Shown here: positions 16,807 to 25,521 of the stretch, piece after piece
Numbering within the stretch: position 1 is the first letter of the stretch
Layout of the letters: every line of letters begins with the position of its first letter
Assembly: GCA_016125455.1 (NCBI GenBank)
Contig: WGLS01000030.1
Span: forward strand, 1-64,000
Source of the DNA: Alphaproteobacteria bacterium
GTDB lineage: Bacteria > Pseudomonadota > Alphaproteobacteria > Caulobacterales > Parvularculaceae
Direction of reading: 5' to 3'
Length of the DNA: 64,000 nt
Program-made: the position numbers and the translations under genes
The notes under the pieces: generated by a model
The model's database searches: none
What the model was told of the DNA's origin: nothing
The model's input: the letters and a program-made list of their open reading frames with translations, nothing else

Positions 16807-17804
16807 GCCGCGGCGCTCCGGTCGACCCGTTCGGCCATCAATTCATCAATGAGTCCGTCGACAGTCACCTGCTGGCGCACGGCGGCAAAGGTCAGCGCCA
16901 TGCGGTGCCGGAGCACTGGCTTGGCCAGCGCCTTGACGTCTTCAAGGCTCGGCGCCGCGCGTCCTTCGACGAGCGCGCGAGCCTTTGCGGCGATGGTCAG
17001 CGCCTGGCTCGCCCGCGGACCGGGACCCCAGCGGACAAGTTCGAGAACGCGCTCCGACGCGCCCTTGGTCGGGCGCGCTGCGCGGACGAGGTCAAGGATG
17101 GTCTCGACGAGGCGTTCGGCGATCGGCATCGCGCGCACGACCGCCTGCGCCCTCAACAGATCCTCGGCCGACATGGCCGCATCCGGCGCCGCCAGGGCTT
17201 CGCCAGTCGTCGCGGCAAGCATCCGGCGCTCGGCGTCGCGATCCGGATAGTCAATTTCAATCTGCATGAGAAACCGGTCGAGCTGCGCTTCGGGCAGGGG
17301 ATAGGTGCCTTCCTGCTCAATCGGGTTTTGCGTGGCAAGAACATGGAAAGGCGCAGGCAGATCATGCCGTTCGCCGGCGATCGTCACGTGCTTTTCCTGC
17401 ATTGCCTGAAGCAGGGCCGACTGGGTGCGCGGGCTTGCGCGGTTGATTTCGTCGGCCATCAGGAGTTGCGCGAAAATCGGCCCCTTGATGAACCTGAAGG
17501 CGCGCGCGCCGCTGGCGCTTTCTTCGAGGACTTCCGATCCAAGAACATCGCTCGGCATCAGATCCGGCGTGAACTGGACGCGCTTGCCGTCGAGACTCAG
17601 GAGATCGCCGACCGTCGTTACGAGCAGCGTTTTGGCGAGACCCGGGGCGCCTACGAGCAGGCCATGCCCACCCGCGGCGAGGGTCGTAAGGACATTCAGC
17701 ACCGTTTCGTCCTGTCCGAAAACGACCTGCGACAGCCGGTCGCGCGCCGTGCCGAGGCAGGCTGCGGCGGCGTCGAATTCGGCGATCAGATCGGCTTGTT
17801 CCAT
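16803..17804 (-). CDS. MoxR-family AAA+ ATPase
   Basis: 333 residues from the ATG at 17804 (MEQADLIAEFD); the 55 extra residues in the track are Arg/Ala-rich leader without family likeness. Walker A GAPGLAKT, Walker B LLMADEINRA, the MoxR-specific QEKHVTI segment and FHVLATQNPIEQEGTYPLPEAQLDRF are all intact. MoxR ATPases act as chaperones for the maturation of vWA-containing complexes, in agreement with the three downstream genes. First gene of the operon and divergent from sppA. Confidence 0.93.
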   Translation of the reverse strand: MEQADLIAEFDAAAACLGTARDRLSQVVFGQDETVLNVLTTLAAGGHGLLVGAPGLAKTLLVTTVGDLLSLDGKRVQFTPDLMPSDVLGSEVLEESASGARAFRFIKGPIFAQLLMADEINRASPRTQSALLQAMQEKHVTIAGERHDLPAPFHVLATQNPIEQEGTYPLPEAQLDRFLMQIEIDYPDRDAERRMLAATTGEALAAPDAAMSAEDLLRAQAVVRAMPIAERLVETILDLVRAARPTKGASERVLELVRWGPGPRASQALTIAAKARALVEGRAAPSLEDVKALAKPVLRHRMALTFAAVRQQVTVDGLIDELMAERVDRSAAA

Positions 17805-18141
17805 ATAGGGATTCCCGAAGGCGGCAGGGCGGGCGGAAGATGCGCGCCGCAGCGTCGAACGCTGCGGCAAGGCACGAATACCACACGAAACGGCAAGCGT
17901 CGCAACCGCTCGCCGCGGGATTGCGCCGCTCCGCCGCAACACGCTTGAGAGATCGGCGCGGGTCGCCACTTTGTTAAGTAGCCGGTAATAGCGTACGATC
18001 CGGAATGACCCGCCGACGAGGGCGGCGGTGTGGCGAGGTGGCGGGGACGTTTCCGAACAGACGGAAGTCAGGGCGAGCGCGGCGGCGCGTTCGGCGTTAC
18101 CGAAGCAGGTCGACCTGAGCGAGTGAAAGGCAAACGGTAAA
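17805..18141. other. Divergent intergenic region between the MoxR operon and sppA
   Basis: 337 bases with no convincing gene. It must hold the promoters of both operons, but I see no clear -35/-10 pair, dyad or RNA gene. The small shadow ORFs here are Arg-rich and lack ribosome sites. Confidence 0.5.
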
Positions 18142-20034
18142 GTGAGCGATCAAGACAGAAATCCGACTGTGTGGGGCTTTATCAAGGGCTTCGGGAAATT
18201 CCTGATCGGGCTGTTGATGGTGGTCCAGGGGATCGTCGGCCTTGCGGTCCTACTGATTGTGGTCGGGTTCTTCGCTGGCCTTTCGAATGGCGTCGGCGGC
18301 GACTCGAAGGTTACGGTTCCGAAGGAAGCGGCTCTCGTCATCAACCCGAACGGCGTGTTGGTCGAACAGGCGGAAGCCATCGACCCGTTCGAACAGGCCA
18401 TTGAGGATATCTATGGCGTCGAAGAGGCGTCGCAGATTGACGTCCACGACCTTGCGCGGGCGATCCGGCAGGCGAAGGAAGACGACCGCATCAAGGGCAT
18501 CGTTCTCGATCTCGGCCAACTCTTTATCCCGACGTCAAGCGCGAGCAAAGCCCATTATCTCGCCGCTGAGCTGAAGAAGTTCAAGGAAAGCGGCAAGCCG
18601 ATCATCGCGGTCGGCGACTATTACTCTCAGGATACGTATCTTCTTGCCGCCCAGGCGGACCGGATCATGCTGCACGACATGGGCAATTTCGTGCTTGTCG
18701 GGTACGGTCGTTACGGCACCTACTACCGCTCGTTCCTTGAGAAGATCAAGGCGACGCCGCACGTATTCCGCGTTGGCACCTACAAGGCCGCGGTGGAGCC
18801 GTTCCTGCGCGACGACATGTCCGCGGAAGCCAAGGAAGCAAACCAGGCGTTCCTGTCGGTCATGTGGGACAGGTTCATTGACGATGTCAGCGCCGCCCGC
18901 GGCCTGACGCGCGATGCGGTTCTGGGGTATGCCGACAATTACAACGCGGTGCTCCAGTCGACGGGCGGCGACATGGCCAAGGCGGCCCTTGACGCCGGTT
19001 TCGTCGACGAACTGAAGTCGCGTCCGGCGCAGCTTGCGACCCTCGTCGAGACGTTCGGCAAGGGCGAAGGCGATGACGCCTACAAGCAGGTCGGCTATCG
19101 GCGGTATCTGCTTGGCATTGGCGAAACCGAGAAGGACGGGGACGCCCCGAATATTGCGGTCGTGACCGCGTCCGGCGCAATCGTTGACGGCGATGCGCGC
19201 GTCGGAGAAGCGGCTGGCGGCGATTCGGTGGCGCGGCTTCTCAAGAAGGCGCGTGAGGACGAAAACGTCAAAGCCGTCGTTTTGCGCGTCGACAGCCCGG
19301 GCGGCTCTACGTTCGCGTCGGAAGTGATCCGTGACGAGGTGATCGCCATCAAGGAAGCGGGGAAGCCGCTGGTCGTGTCGATGGGGTCGCTCGCGGCGTC
19401 CGGCGGCTACTGGATTTCTGCGCCGGCTGACGAAATCTGGGCGTCGCCGACCACGATCACGGGGTCGATCGGCATTTTTGCTTTTTTCCCGACCTTCGAG
19501 AACACCGCCGCGGAACTTGGCGTCAGTGTTGACGGGGTGGGCACCTCGGCGCTGTCATCGCTGTATGCAACCGGCATTGGTCCGCTTGAGCCCAATGTCG
19601 CCGACATCTTCCAGCAGTCGATCGAGGATGGATATCGCGACTTCCTCCAGACCGTGGCGGAAGGCCGGAACCTCTCGCCTGACTACATCGACACGATCGC
19701 CCAGGGACGGGTCTGGATCGGCGAAAAGGCTATCGAACTCGGTCTGGTCGACAATCTTGGCGATATTGATGAGGCGATCGCGTCGGCGGCAAAGCTCGCA
19801 GGCCTCGAGAAATTCGACCGCGTAGAAATTGTCGAGGAGCGCTCGCCGTTTCAGGCCTTCCTGTCGGGCTTTGGCGTTCGCGCCATGAAGGCTGCGGGGT
19901 TCGACCGCGGCGAGACGGCGCGTAGTGCGTCGACCCTGCGGCGGCTCGCGAGCGAAGCGCGCCGGCAGCTGGCGTTCTTCGACAGCTTCAACGACCCGAA
20001 CGGTTCGTACGCCCGCTGTCTCGCCTGCGAGTGA
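18142..20034 (+). CDS. sppA: Signal peptide peptidase SppA, 67-kDa type
   Basis: 630 residues with a GTG start at 18142 and AAAGG upstream. One N-terminal membrane anchor (about residues 15-40) and two tandem S49 domains. The general-base Lys is in the N-terminal half (TYKAAVEP, about Lys215) and the nucleophile Ser in the C-terminal half (LAASGGYW, about Ser420), the split dyad known from E. coli SppA. It degrades cleaved signal peptides in the inner membrane, active site towards the periplasm. The next gene starts 61 bases downstream. Confidence 0.95.
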   Translation: MSDQDRNPTVWGFIKGFGKFLIGLLMVVQGIVGLAVLLIVVGFFAGLSNGVGGDSKVTVPKEAALVINPNGVLVEQAEAIDPFEQAIEDIYGVEEASQIDVHDLARAIRQAKEDDRIKGIVLDLGQLFIPTSSASKAHYLAAELKKFKESGKPIIAVGDYYSQDTYLLAAQADRIMLHDMGNFVLVGYGRYGTYYRSFLEKIKATPHVFRVGTYKAAVEPFLRDDMSAEAKEANQAFLSVMWDRFIDDVSAARGLTRDAVLGYADNYNAVLQSTGGDMAKAALDAGFVDELKSRPAQLATLVETFGKGEGDDAYKQVGYRRYLLGIGETEKDGDAPNIAVVTASGAIVDGDARVGEAAGGDSVARLLKKAREDENVKAVVLRVDSPGGSTFASEVIRDEVIAIKEAGKPLVVSMGSLAASGGYWISAPADEIWASPTTITGSIGIFAFFPTFENTAAELGVSVDGVGTSALSSLYATGIGPLEPNVADIFQQSIEDGYRDFLQTVAEGRNLSPDYIDTIAQGRVWIGEKAIELGLVDNLGDIDEAIASAAKLAGLEKFDRVEIVEERSPFQAFLSGFGVRAMKAAGFDRGETARSASTLRRLASEARRQLAFFDSFNDPNGSYARCLACE

Positions 20035-20095
20035 TGGCGATCACCGGTCGCGGCGCCTTGCGCGCCGGGCCGGGCGCGGCCAAATCTCGGGCGTA

Positions 20096-20671
20096 ATGAC
20101 GGACCTGATGCGATACGCGGCGCAGCTTGAGGGCGCGGCCGGTCGGGCGCTTCCGCCGGTCGACGACTGGGCCCCCGACTATAGCGGCGAACTTGACCTT
20201 GTGATCCAAAGCGACGGCGTCTGGGTTCACGAAGGCGAGCCAATCCGCCGCGCGAGCCTTGTCAGGCTGTTCGCCACGATCCTGCGTCGCGAAGGCGATC
20301 GCCACTTCCTCGTAACGCCGATGGAAAAACTTGGCGTCAGGGTCGAAGACGCGCCATTCCTTGCAATCCGGCTCGACGTAGAAGCCCGCGGGGAGGCGGG
20401 GCAGCGTCTTCGCTTCACAACCAATCTCGGCGATCAAACGGTCGCTGGGCCCCGCCACCCGCTCGAATTTCGAGCTCAGCCGACGGACGATACGCCCGCG
20501 CCATACATCCGAGTAAGGGGCGGACTAGAGGCGAAGGTGGCGCGCGCGCCTTATTTCGATCTCGTTGACGTTGGCGAAATCCGCACGCACGACGGCCGCA
20601 AGACGTTTGGCGTCGTTTCGGACAGCGTCTTCTTTCCAATGTCCGATGAAGCGGAGGCGATCTCCCAATGA
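20096..20671 (+). CDS. DUF1285 domain-containing protein
   Basis: 191 residues from the ATG at 20096 (MTDLMRYAAQ); the track start lies within sppA and out of frame with it. DUF1285 features: GELDLVIQSDGVWVHEGEPIRRASLVRLFATIL, then YFLVTP-like FLVTPMEKLGVRVEDAPF. Small cytosolic protein of unknown function, often encoded directly before a CoA-pyrophosphatase NUDIX and cca in alphaproteobacteria, as here. It overlaps the NUDIX gene by 4 bases. Confidence 0.88.
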   Translation: MTDLMRYAAQLEGAAGRALPPVDDWAPDYSGELDLVIQSDGVWVHEGEPIRRASLVRLFATILRREGDRHFLVTPMEKLGVRVEDAPFLAIRLDVEARGEAGQRLRFTTNLGDQTVAGPRHPLEFRAQPTDDTPAPYIRVRGGLEAKVARAPYFDLVDVGEIRTHDGRKTFGVVSDSVFFPMSDEAEAISQ

Positions 20672-21327
20672 CGGTCGATGTCCTGAAGGACCTGATCGCT
20701 GCGAACCTCAACCGCGCTACGGCCCAGCGCGTGAGATCCCTGTTTGCGGAAATCAATCCACATCTCGTTGGCGACGCCCTGTTCGAGAGCCGGTGGAGCG
20801 ACGTTCGCAAGGACGCCGCCGTACTTGTCCCGATTATTCCGCGTAGGGAGGGCGCGACCGTGCTCCTGACGGTGCGATCCTCCGACATGCCATCCCACGC
20901 GGGACAGATCAGCTTTCCCGGCGGCCGCACCCATCCGGAGGACGCAACGCCCGTCGACACCGCCCTTCGCGAAACCGAAGAGGAGGTCGGCATTCCTCGC
21001 CATGCGGTCGATGTCGTGGGAGCGCTCGGCGTGCATCAGGGAGGGCTTGGCTATTCCGTCACGCCGGTCGTCGGGATCGTCGATCCGACTGTCCGTTTCG
21101 CTCTGTGCGATCGCGAAGTTGCTGAGGCGTTCGAAGTGCCGCTCGATTTTGTAGCGGATTTGTCGAACCATGTGACCGAGCGGCGATCGCACAAGGGCGT
21201 CGATTACAACATGTTCGCCGCGCCCTATGGCCGCTATCATATCTGGGGTCTCACGGCGGGCATCTTGCGCACGCTGGCGGAAACACTGCAGGCGGATGAA
21301 CGTCCGCTGGCGGATAGGTCGGGCTAG
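20668..21327 (+). CDS. CoA pyrophosphatase (NUDIX hydrolase)
   Basis: 219 residues. The Nudix box is readable as GGRTHPEDATPVDTALRETE followed by EEVGI, preceded by the CoA-specific segment LLTVRSSDMPSHAGQISFPG of the NudL/CoAse subfamily. It would hydrolyse CoA and derivatives to phosphopantetheine and 3',5'-ADP. ATGA overlap with the DUF1285 gene, and 5 bases before cca, so one operon. Confidence 0.9.
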   Translation: MTVDVLKDLIAANLNRATAQRVRSLFAEINPHLVGDALFESRWSDVRKDAAVLVPIIPRREGATVLLTVRSSDMPSHAGQISFPGGRTHPEDATPVDTALRETEEEVGIPRHAVDVVGALGVHQGGLGYSVTPVVGIVDPTVRFALCDREVAEAFEVPLDFVADLSNHVTERRSHKGVDYNMFAAPYGRYHIWGLTAGILRTLAETLQADERPLADRSG

Positions 21328-21332
21328 CGCCG

Positions 21333-22586
21333 GTGGTCGAGATCGAAAACCTGCGGCCACTGGCGCCCGACGAGACCGCGCAGTTTGACTGGCTCGATGC
21401 GCCGCACGTTCGCGCCGTTGTTGCCGCCCTGGAGAAGGCGCGTCCAGGGGGCGCGCGATTCGTCGGCGGGTGCGTCCGGGACGGGCTCGTCGGCGTCGCC
21501 GCGAAGGACATCGACATCGCGACGCAACTTCGTCCTCAACAGACAATGGATGCGCTGAGGTCCGCGGGGCTGCGGGCTGAACCGACCGGCTTCGAGCACG
21601 GCACGATCACCGCGGCGGTCGACGGCGAGGGGATCGAGGTCACAAGCTTGCGCGCGGACGTCGAGACCGACGGACGGCGAGCAGTCGTCGCCTTTACCGA
21701 CGACTGGCGCCGTGATGCCGTCAGGCGCGATTTTACCATCAATGCGCTCTATCTGACGCCGGATCGGCGGTTGTTTGATCCGTGGGGCGGCGTCGCCGAT
21801 CTTCGCGCCGGACGGGTTCGCTTTATTGGCGCGCCGGACGATCGGATCCGCGAAGACTACCTCCGTATACTTAGATTTTTCAGGTTCTCTGCGCGGTTTG
21901 CGGCGGCTGGTTATGATGCCGACGGGCTTGAGGCGTGCGCGCGGCTCGCCGAAGGCGTCGAACGGCTGTCGAAGGAAAGGATCGGCCAGGAGATATCGCG
22001 CTTGCTCCTCGGGCCGCGGGCGGGCGATGCCCTGAAACGCATGGCGGAGGCCGGCGTCCTTGCGAGAGTGCATGCGGACGCCCCTGATATCGATGCGGCC
22101 GCGGGCTTGATGGCGGCCCAGCCCGATGCGCCGCTCGGCTATCGGCTCGCCGCCTTGTGGCCGCGCGCGCCGGCGAAGGGCCGCGACGCGCTCGCTGACG
22201 ATCTCCGGCTTTCGAACGCGGACGCCGCAACACGGAACGCGATCTGCGGCGCGCTTGACGAAATCGAAGCGGCGGACGTCATTGATGACGCTTCTGCGCG
22301 CGCGCTAGCCTATCGGCATGGTCCCGACATCGCCGCCGGCGCCTTGCGGCTTGCTGTCGTCAGGCAGCGGATCAAAGTTCCGCACGCGTTGCTTGCCGCT
22401 CTCGATGGCTGGACGCCGCCGTCATTTCCGTTGTCAGGCGGCGATGTCACCGCCGCGGGCGTCGCTCCGGGACCTGAAGTCGGCGAAATGCTCCGCCGCG
22501 TTGAACGGCGGTGGGTGGCCGAGGGTTTTCCGGATGCGGCGCGCGTGAAGGCGATCCTTGCGGAGGAGCTGCCTCGGCGTCGCTAG
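21333..22586 (+). CDS. cca: CCA tRNA nucleotidyltransferase
   Basis: 417 residues with a GTG start at 21333. Adds or repairs the 3' CCA of tRNA. Class II nucleotidyltransferase head: FVGGCVRDGLVG followed by the catalytic DIDIAT, then the RRDFTINAL motif and EDYLRILRFFRF. The C-terminal half is the Ala-rich helical body of alphaproteobacterial enzymes. Last gene of the DUF1285-NUDIX-cca operon, facing the mscS gene. Confidence 0.93.
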   Translation: MVEIENLRPLAPDETAQFDWLDAPHVRAVVAALEKARPGGARFVGGCVRDGLVGVAAKDIDIATQLRPQQTMDALRSAGLRAEPTGFEHGTITAAVDGEGIEVTSLRADVETDGRRAVVAFTDDWRRDAVRRDFTINALYLTPDRRLFDPWGGVADLRAGRVRFIGAPDDRIREDYLRILRFFRFSARFAAAGYDADGLEACARLAEGVERLSKERIGQEISRLLLGPRAGDALKRMAEAGVLARVHADAPDIDAAAGLMAAQPDAPLGYRLAALWPRAPAKGRDALADDLRLSNADAATRNAICGALDEIEAADVIDDASARALAYRHGPDIAAGALRLAVVRQRIKVPHALLAALDGWTPPSFPLSGGDVTAAGVAPGPEVGEMLRRVERRWVAEGFPDAARVKAILAEELPRRR

Positions 22587-22651
22587 GCCCGCGCTGAACT
22601 TCGACGCCGGTTCAATCGAGCGGTCCCCGTCTCACTCTGTCTTACTCCGCC

Positions 22652-23824
22652 TCAGGCGCCTTTCGCCATATGAATCGTCCGGGTCGGATAGGCGAACACG
22701 ACGCCCCCTTCCTCGAACGCGCGATGAACGTTCAGAAGAACCGCCTGCTGAATATCCATATGGCGCAGGTAATCGCTTGTGCCGGACCAGAAGACCAGTT
22801 CGAATACGATCCCGCTGTCGCCATAGGATTTCAGATGGCAACGGTCGAAACGGGCCCCATCCACAGCGTCTACCGCGTTCTTCATCCATTCAGGAAGAGC
22901 GGCGAGCGTGGCGTACGGCGTCTGGTAGACGACCGCCAGATGATGCGTTGATCGGCGCGCGTTGAGGCGCTGGAAGTTGCGGATCTCCTTGTCGAGGATC
23001 ATCGAATTGCCGACGATCACCTGTTCGCCCGTCAGAGCGCGCAGACGCGTCGTCTTGACGCCGATGTTCTCGACTATTCCGAAGATCGCCCCGTCATTGA
23101 AGCTGATCGTATCGCCACGGACGAACGGCTTGTCGAAGACAATCGCGAGCGATGAAAAGAGATCGCGGAAGACGCTTTGCGCCGCGAGGCCGATTGCAAG
23201 GCCGCCGACGCCAAGACCCGCGACCAGGGGCGCGACATCGATCCCGAAATTGTTCAGGACCATGATCGCGGCGATCGCCCAGATGACGACGCCGGTGACG
23301 GTCGTAATGAGCGAAACGGCGGTGGCCGTCGCGCCCGTAACGTCGGATCGGCTGGTGAAGCCCGCCGTGAACGCGCGGACGAGTTCGCGCAGCCAGATCG
23401 CGACCTGAACAATGAGAACGACGCGCAGAGCCTGGGTCAGGAGGGCGCTCGCGGCGTCGGGAACGCCCGGCGTGAACGGCCCGACGATCCGCGCGGCGGC
23501 AAGAAACAGGAGCAGGCTCGATGTGCCGCCGACGAGGCGGGAGGCGACATTGCGCGCCGCCATCGGCGGCGCTTTCGACGATCGGAGGAGTCGGCAGAAC
23601 GTTGCCCGCGCGAGCCGCAGGATGATGAAAATGCCGACCGCCGCTGCGAGCGCGATCGCCTGCGCCATGCCGTTCTCGCTGATCCAGGCGAGAACCCCGG
23701 CGACGCGCGGTCCCGCCCAAGCCGCAATCGCGACCATGGCGCCTTCCGCGCGCTCCATGATAGTGGACGCGGCGACTTGGGCCGTCGATCCTGTAGGGAA
23801 ATCAGTTATCTGGCTGAATGGCAT
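22652..23824 (-). CDS. MscS-family mechanosensitive ion channel
   Basis: About 390 residues from the ATG at 23824 (MPFSQITDF); the track start 16 codons upstream is possible but has no clear family support. Three to five membrane segments occupy the first 230 residues; the pore helix and beta domain follow (GLGVGGLAIGLAAQSVFRDLFSSLAIVFDKPFVRGD), then the C-terminal cage domain with VVYQTPY and DYLRHMDIQQAVLLNV. An osmotic safety valve of the inner membrane. Confidence 0.9.
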   Translation of the reverse strand: MPFSQITDFPTGSTAQVAASTIMERAEGAMVAIAAWAGPRVAGVLAWISENGMAQAIALAAAVGIFIILRLARATFCRLLRSSKAPPMAARNVASRLVGGTSSLLLFLAAARIVGPFTPGVPDAASALLTQALRVVLIVQVAIWLRELVRAFTAGFTSRSDVTGATATAVSLITTVTGVVIWAIAAIMVLNNFGIDVAPLVAGLGVGGLAIGLAAQSVFRDLFSSLAIVFDKPFVRGDTISFNDGAIFGIVENIGVKTTRLRALTGEQVIVGNSMILDKEIRNFQRLNARRSTHHLAVVYQTPYATLAALPEWMKNAVDAVDGARFDRCHLKSYGDSGIVFELVFWSGTSDYLRHMDIQQAVLLNVHRAFEEGGVVFAYPTRTIHMAKGA

Positions 23825-23947
23825 GGATGGACGGTCCCCTCGCGTCGCTCCGTGGTCAGGGAACCCTAACAAGACGAGGCGGCCACGGCCAATGCCGCGA
23901 CCGCCCTATTTCGCCATGCAATTGCTTCGCCGTTACGGCTTGTCGCG

Positions 23948-25438
23948 TCAGTCGCGATAGTCGAGCGGCGGTTTACGGTCGCCGAGCAGCGGCTCGTATT
24001 TGTAGTTGCCGCCCCGGCGCTCTTCGAACTCCTTGCGCGCGGCCTCGCGCAATTCCTTGTTTTCATAAAGCTCCACTGCAGCGAGCGTCAGCACCTTGGC
24101 TGCATTGTGCGCGCCCTTGAAGCCGATCGGATTGCCCGACGCCGCTACGGCCTGCCACGAATGGCCGGACGTGCCGGGGACGTAGGTGGCGATCCGCAGG
24201 CCAACGGTCGGCGTTGCGATCGAGACGTCGCCAACATCGGTCGAGCCGTAGCCGAGCGAAAGTTCGTAGGGTTTGATCGACATTTCGTCGCCGATCTTCG
24301 CTGATGGCGAATCGAGCGTCGCGTAGAGTTTACGTGCGAATTGACGATCCTGGTCGGAGTATTCGACGCCGCCGACCTGGTTCAGCTTCTCGTCCATCAT
24401 CTTGGCGAGCGCTTCGTTCACGAGCAGTGGATGATTGCCGTGAATGATTTCCCACTCGACCGTCGTGCCGGTGCCTTCGGCTGCGCCTTTTGCGGCAGCT
24501 TCGAGTCGCGTCCAGAGTTCTTTGACCTGCTTGGCTTCAGGATGGCGAAGATAGTAGAAGACCTCGGCGCTGTCCGGCACCACGTTTGGCGCGAGGCCGC
24601 CCTGGGTAATGACGTAGTGGATGCGGGTCTCCTGCGGCACGTGCTCGCGCATCATGTTGACCATGTAGTTCATGGCCTCGACGCCATCGAGCGCGGAGCG
24701 GGCCTTGTCAGGCGCGCCGGCTGCGTGGGCGGAAACGCCGGTGAAGCGGAACTTCGCCGACCGGTTGGCAAGCGTCGTGCGCGCCGCCGCGGAGTTTTCA
24801 TCGTCCGCATGCCAATGAAGGGTGACGTCGACGTCCTTGAAGAGGCCGGCGCGGACCATGTAGACCTTGCCCGAGCCGCCTTCTTCGGCAGGCGTGCCGT
24901 AAAGCCGGATCACGCCCGGCGTGCCAGTCTCGGCGAGCCAGTTCTTGACCGCCATCGCCGCTTGCACCGAGCCCGCCCCGAACAGGTTGTGCCCGCAGGC
25001 GTGACCCGCGCCTTTGCCGGGGATTGGCGAACGGTCTGCAGTATCGTCCTGGTTGATGCCAGGCAATGCGTCGAACTCCGCGAGAATGGCAATCACTGGC
25101 TCGTCCGCGCCGTCGCTCGCCGCCTGTCGGTATTCCGCGACGAACGCCGTCGGAATTTCCGCAACGCCCGGCGTGATCGTGAAGCCCGCCGCCTTCAGCT
25201 TGTCCTGCAAAAGCTTCGACGACTTGTCTTCCTGATAGCCGACCTCCGCATACTCCCAGAGGCTGCGGGCAATCGAGGCTGTCTCGTCATACTTTCCGTC
25301 GAGATAGGAGAGGGCGGCGACGTCCGGCGCGGCCGCGTCGTCGGCGGCGTTCGCTGCGCCGGCGATCAGCGCGATTGCGGAAGCGGCGCAGAACGCCCTG
25401 ATGGCATTGATTGGACGGCGTCCGTTCTGGTTCTTCAT
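23948..25438 (-). CDS. Exported M20-family amidohydrolase (AbgB-like)
   Basis: 496 residues from the ATG at 25438 (MKNQNGRRPINAIRAF), which gives a Sec signal ending near AGAANA; the track start 36 codons upstream has no signal. M20D metal site residues are seen in GAGHACGHNLFGA and PAEEGGSGK, with HWHADDENSAA further on. Closest in pattern to p-aminobenzoyl-glutamate hydrolase subunit B (AbgB) but with an added signal peptide, so it likely acts in the periplasm on N-acyl or N-aroyl amino acids. The substrate is not determined. Confidence 0.85.
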   Translation of the reverse strand: MKNQNGRRPINAIRAFCAASAIALIAGAANAADDAAAPDVAALSYLDGKYDETASIARSLWEYAEVGYQEDKSSKLLQDKLKAAGFTITPGVAEIPTAFVAEYRQAASDGADEPVIAILAEFDALPGINQDDTADRSPIPGKGAGHACGHNLFGAGSVQAAMAVKNWLAETGTPGVIRLYGTPAEEGGSGKVYMVRAGLFKDVDVTLHWHADDENSAAARTTLANRSAKFRFTGVSAHAAGAPDKARSALDGVEAMNYMVNMMREHVPQETRIHYVITQGGLAPNVVPDSAEVFYYLRHPEAKQVKELWTRLEAAAKGAAEGTGTTVEWEIIHGNHPLLVNEALAKMMDEKLNQVGGVEYSDQDRQFARKLYATLDSPSAKIGDEMSIKPYELSLGYGSTDVGDVSIATPTVGLRIATYVPGTSGHSWQAVAASGNPIGFKGAHNAAKVLTLAAVELYENKELREAARKEFEERRGGNYKYEPLLGDRKPPLDYRD

Positions 25439-25521
25439 CTTGATCCCTTGAGTGATTGCGTCCCCGAAGTGGCGGGAGGCTACCAGCGCCGGCGCCGCGA
25501 GCTCAAGTCCTGCGATCCCGA

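Noticed and set aside
16905-17948. 347-residue plus-strand ORF
   Set aside because: Antisense to the MoxR ATPase, which is clearly the real gene.
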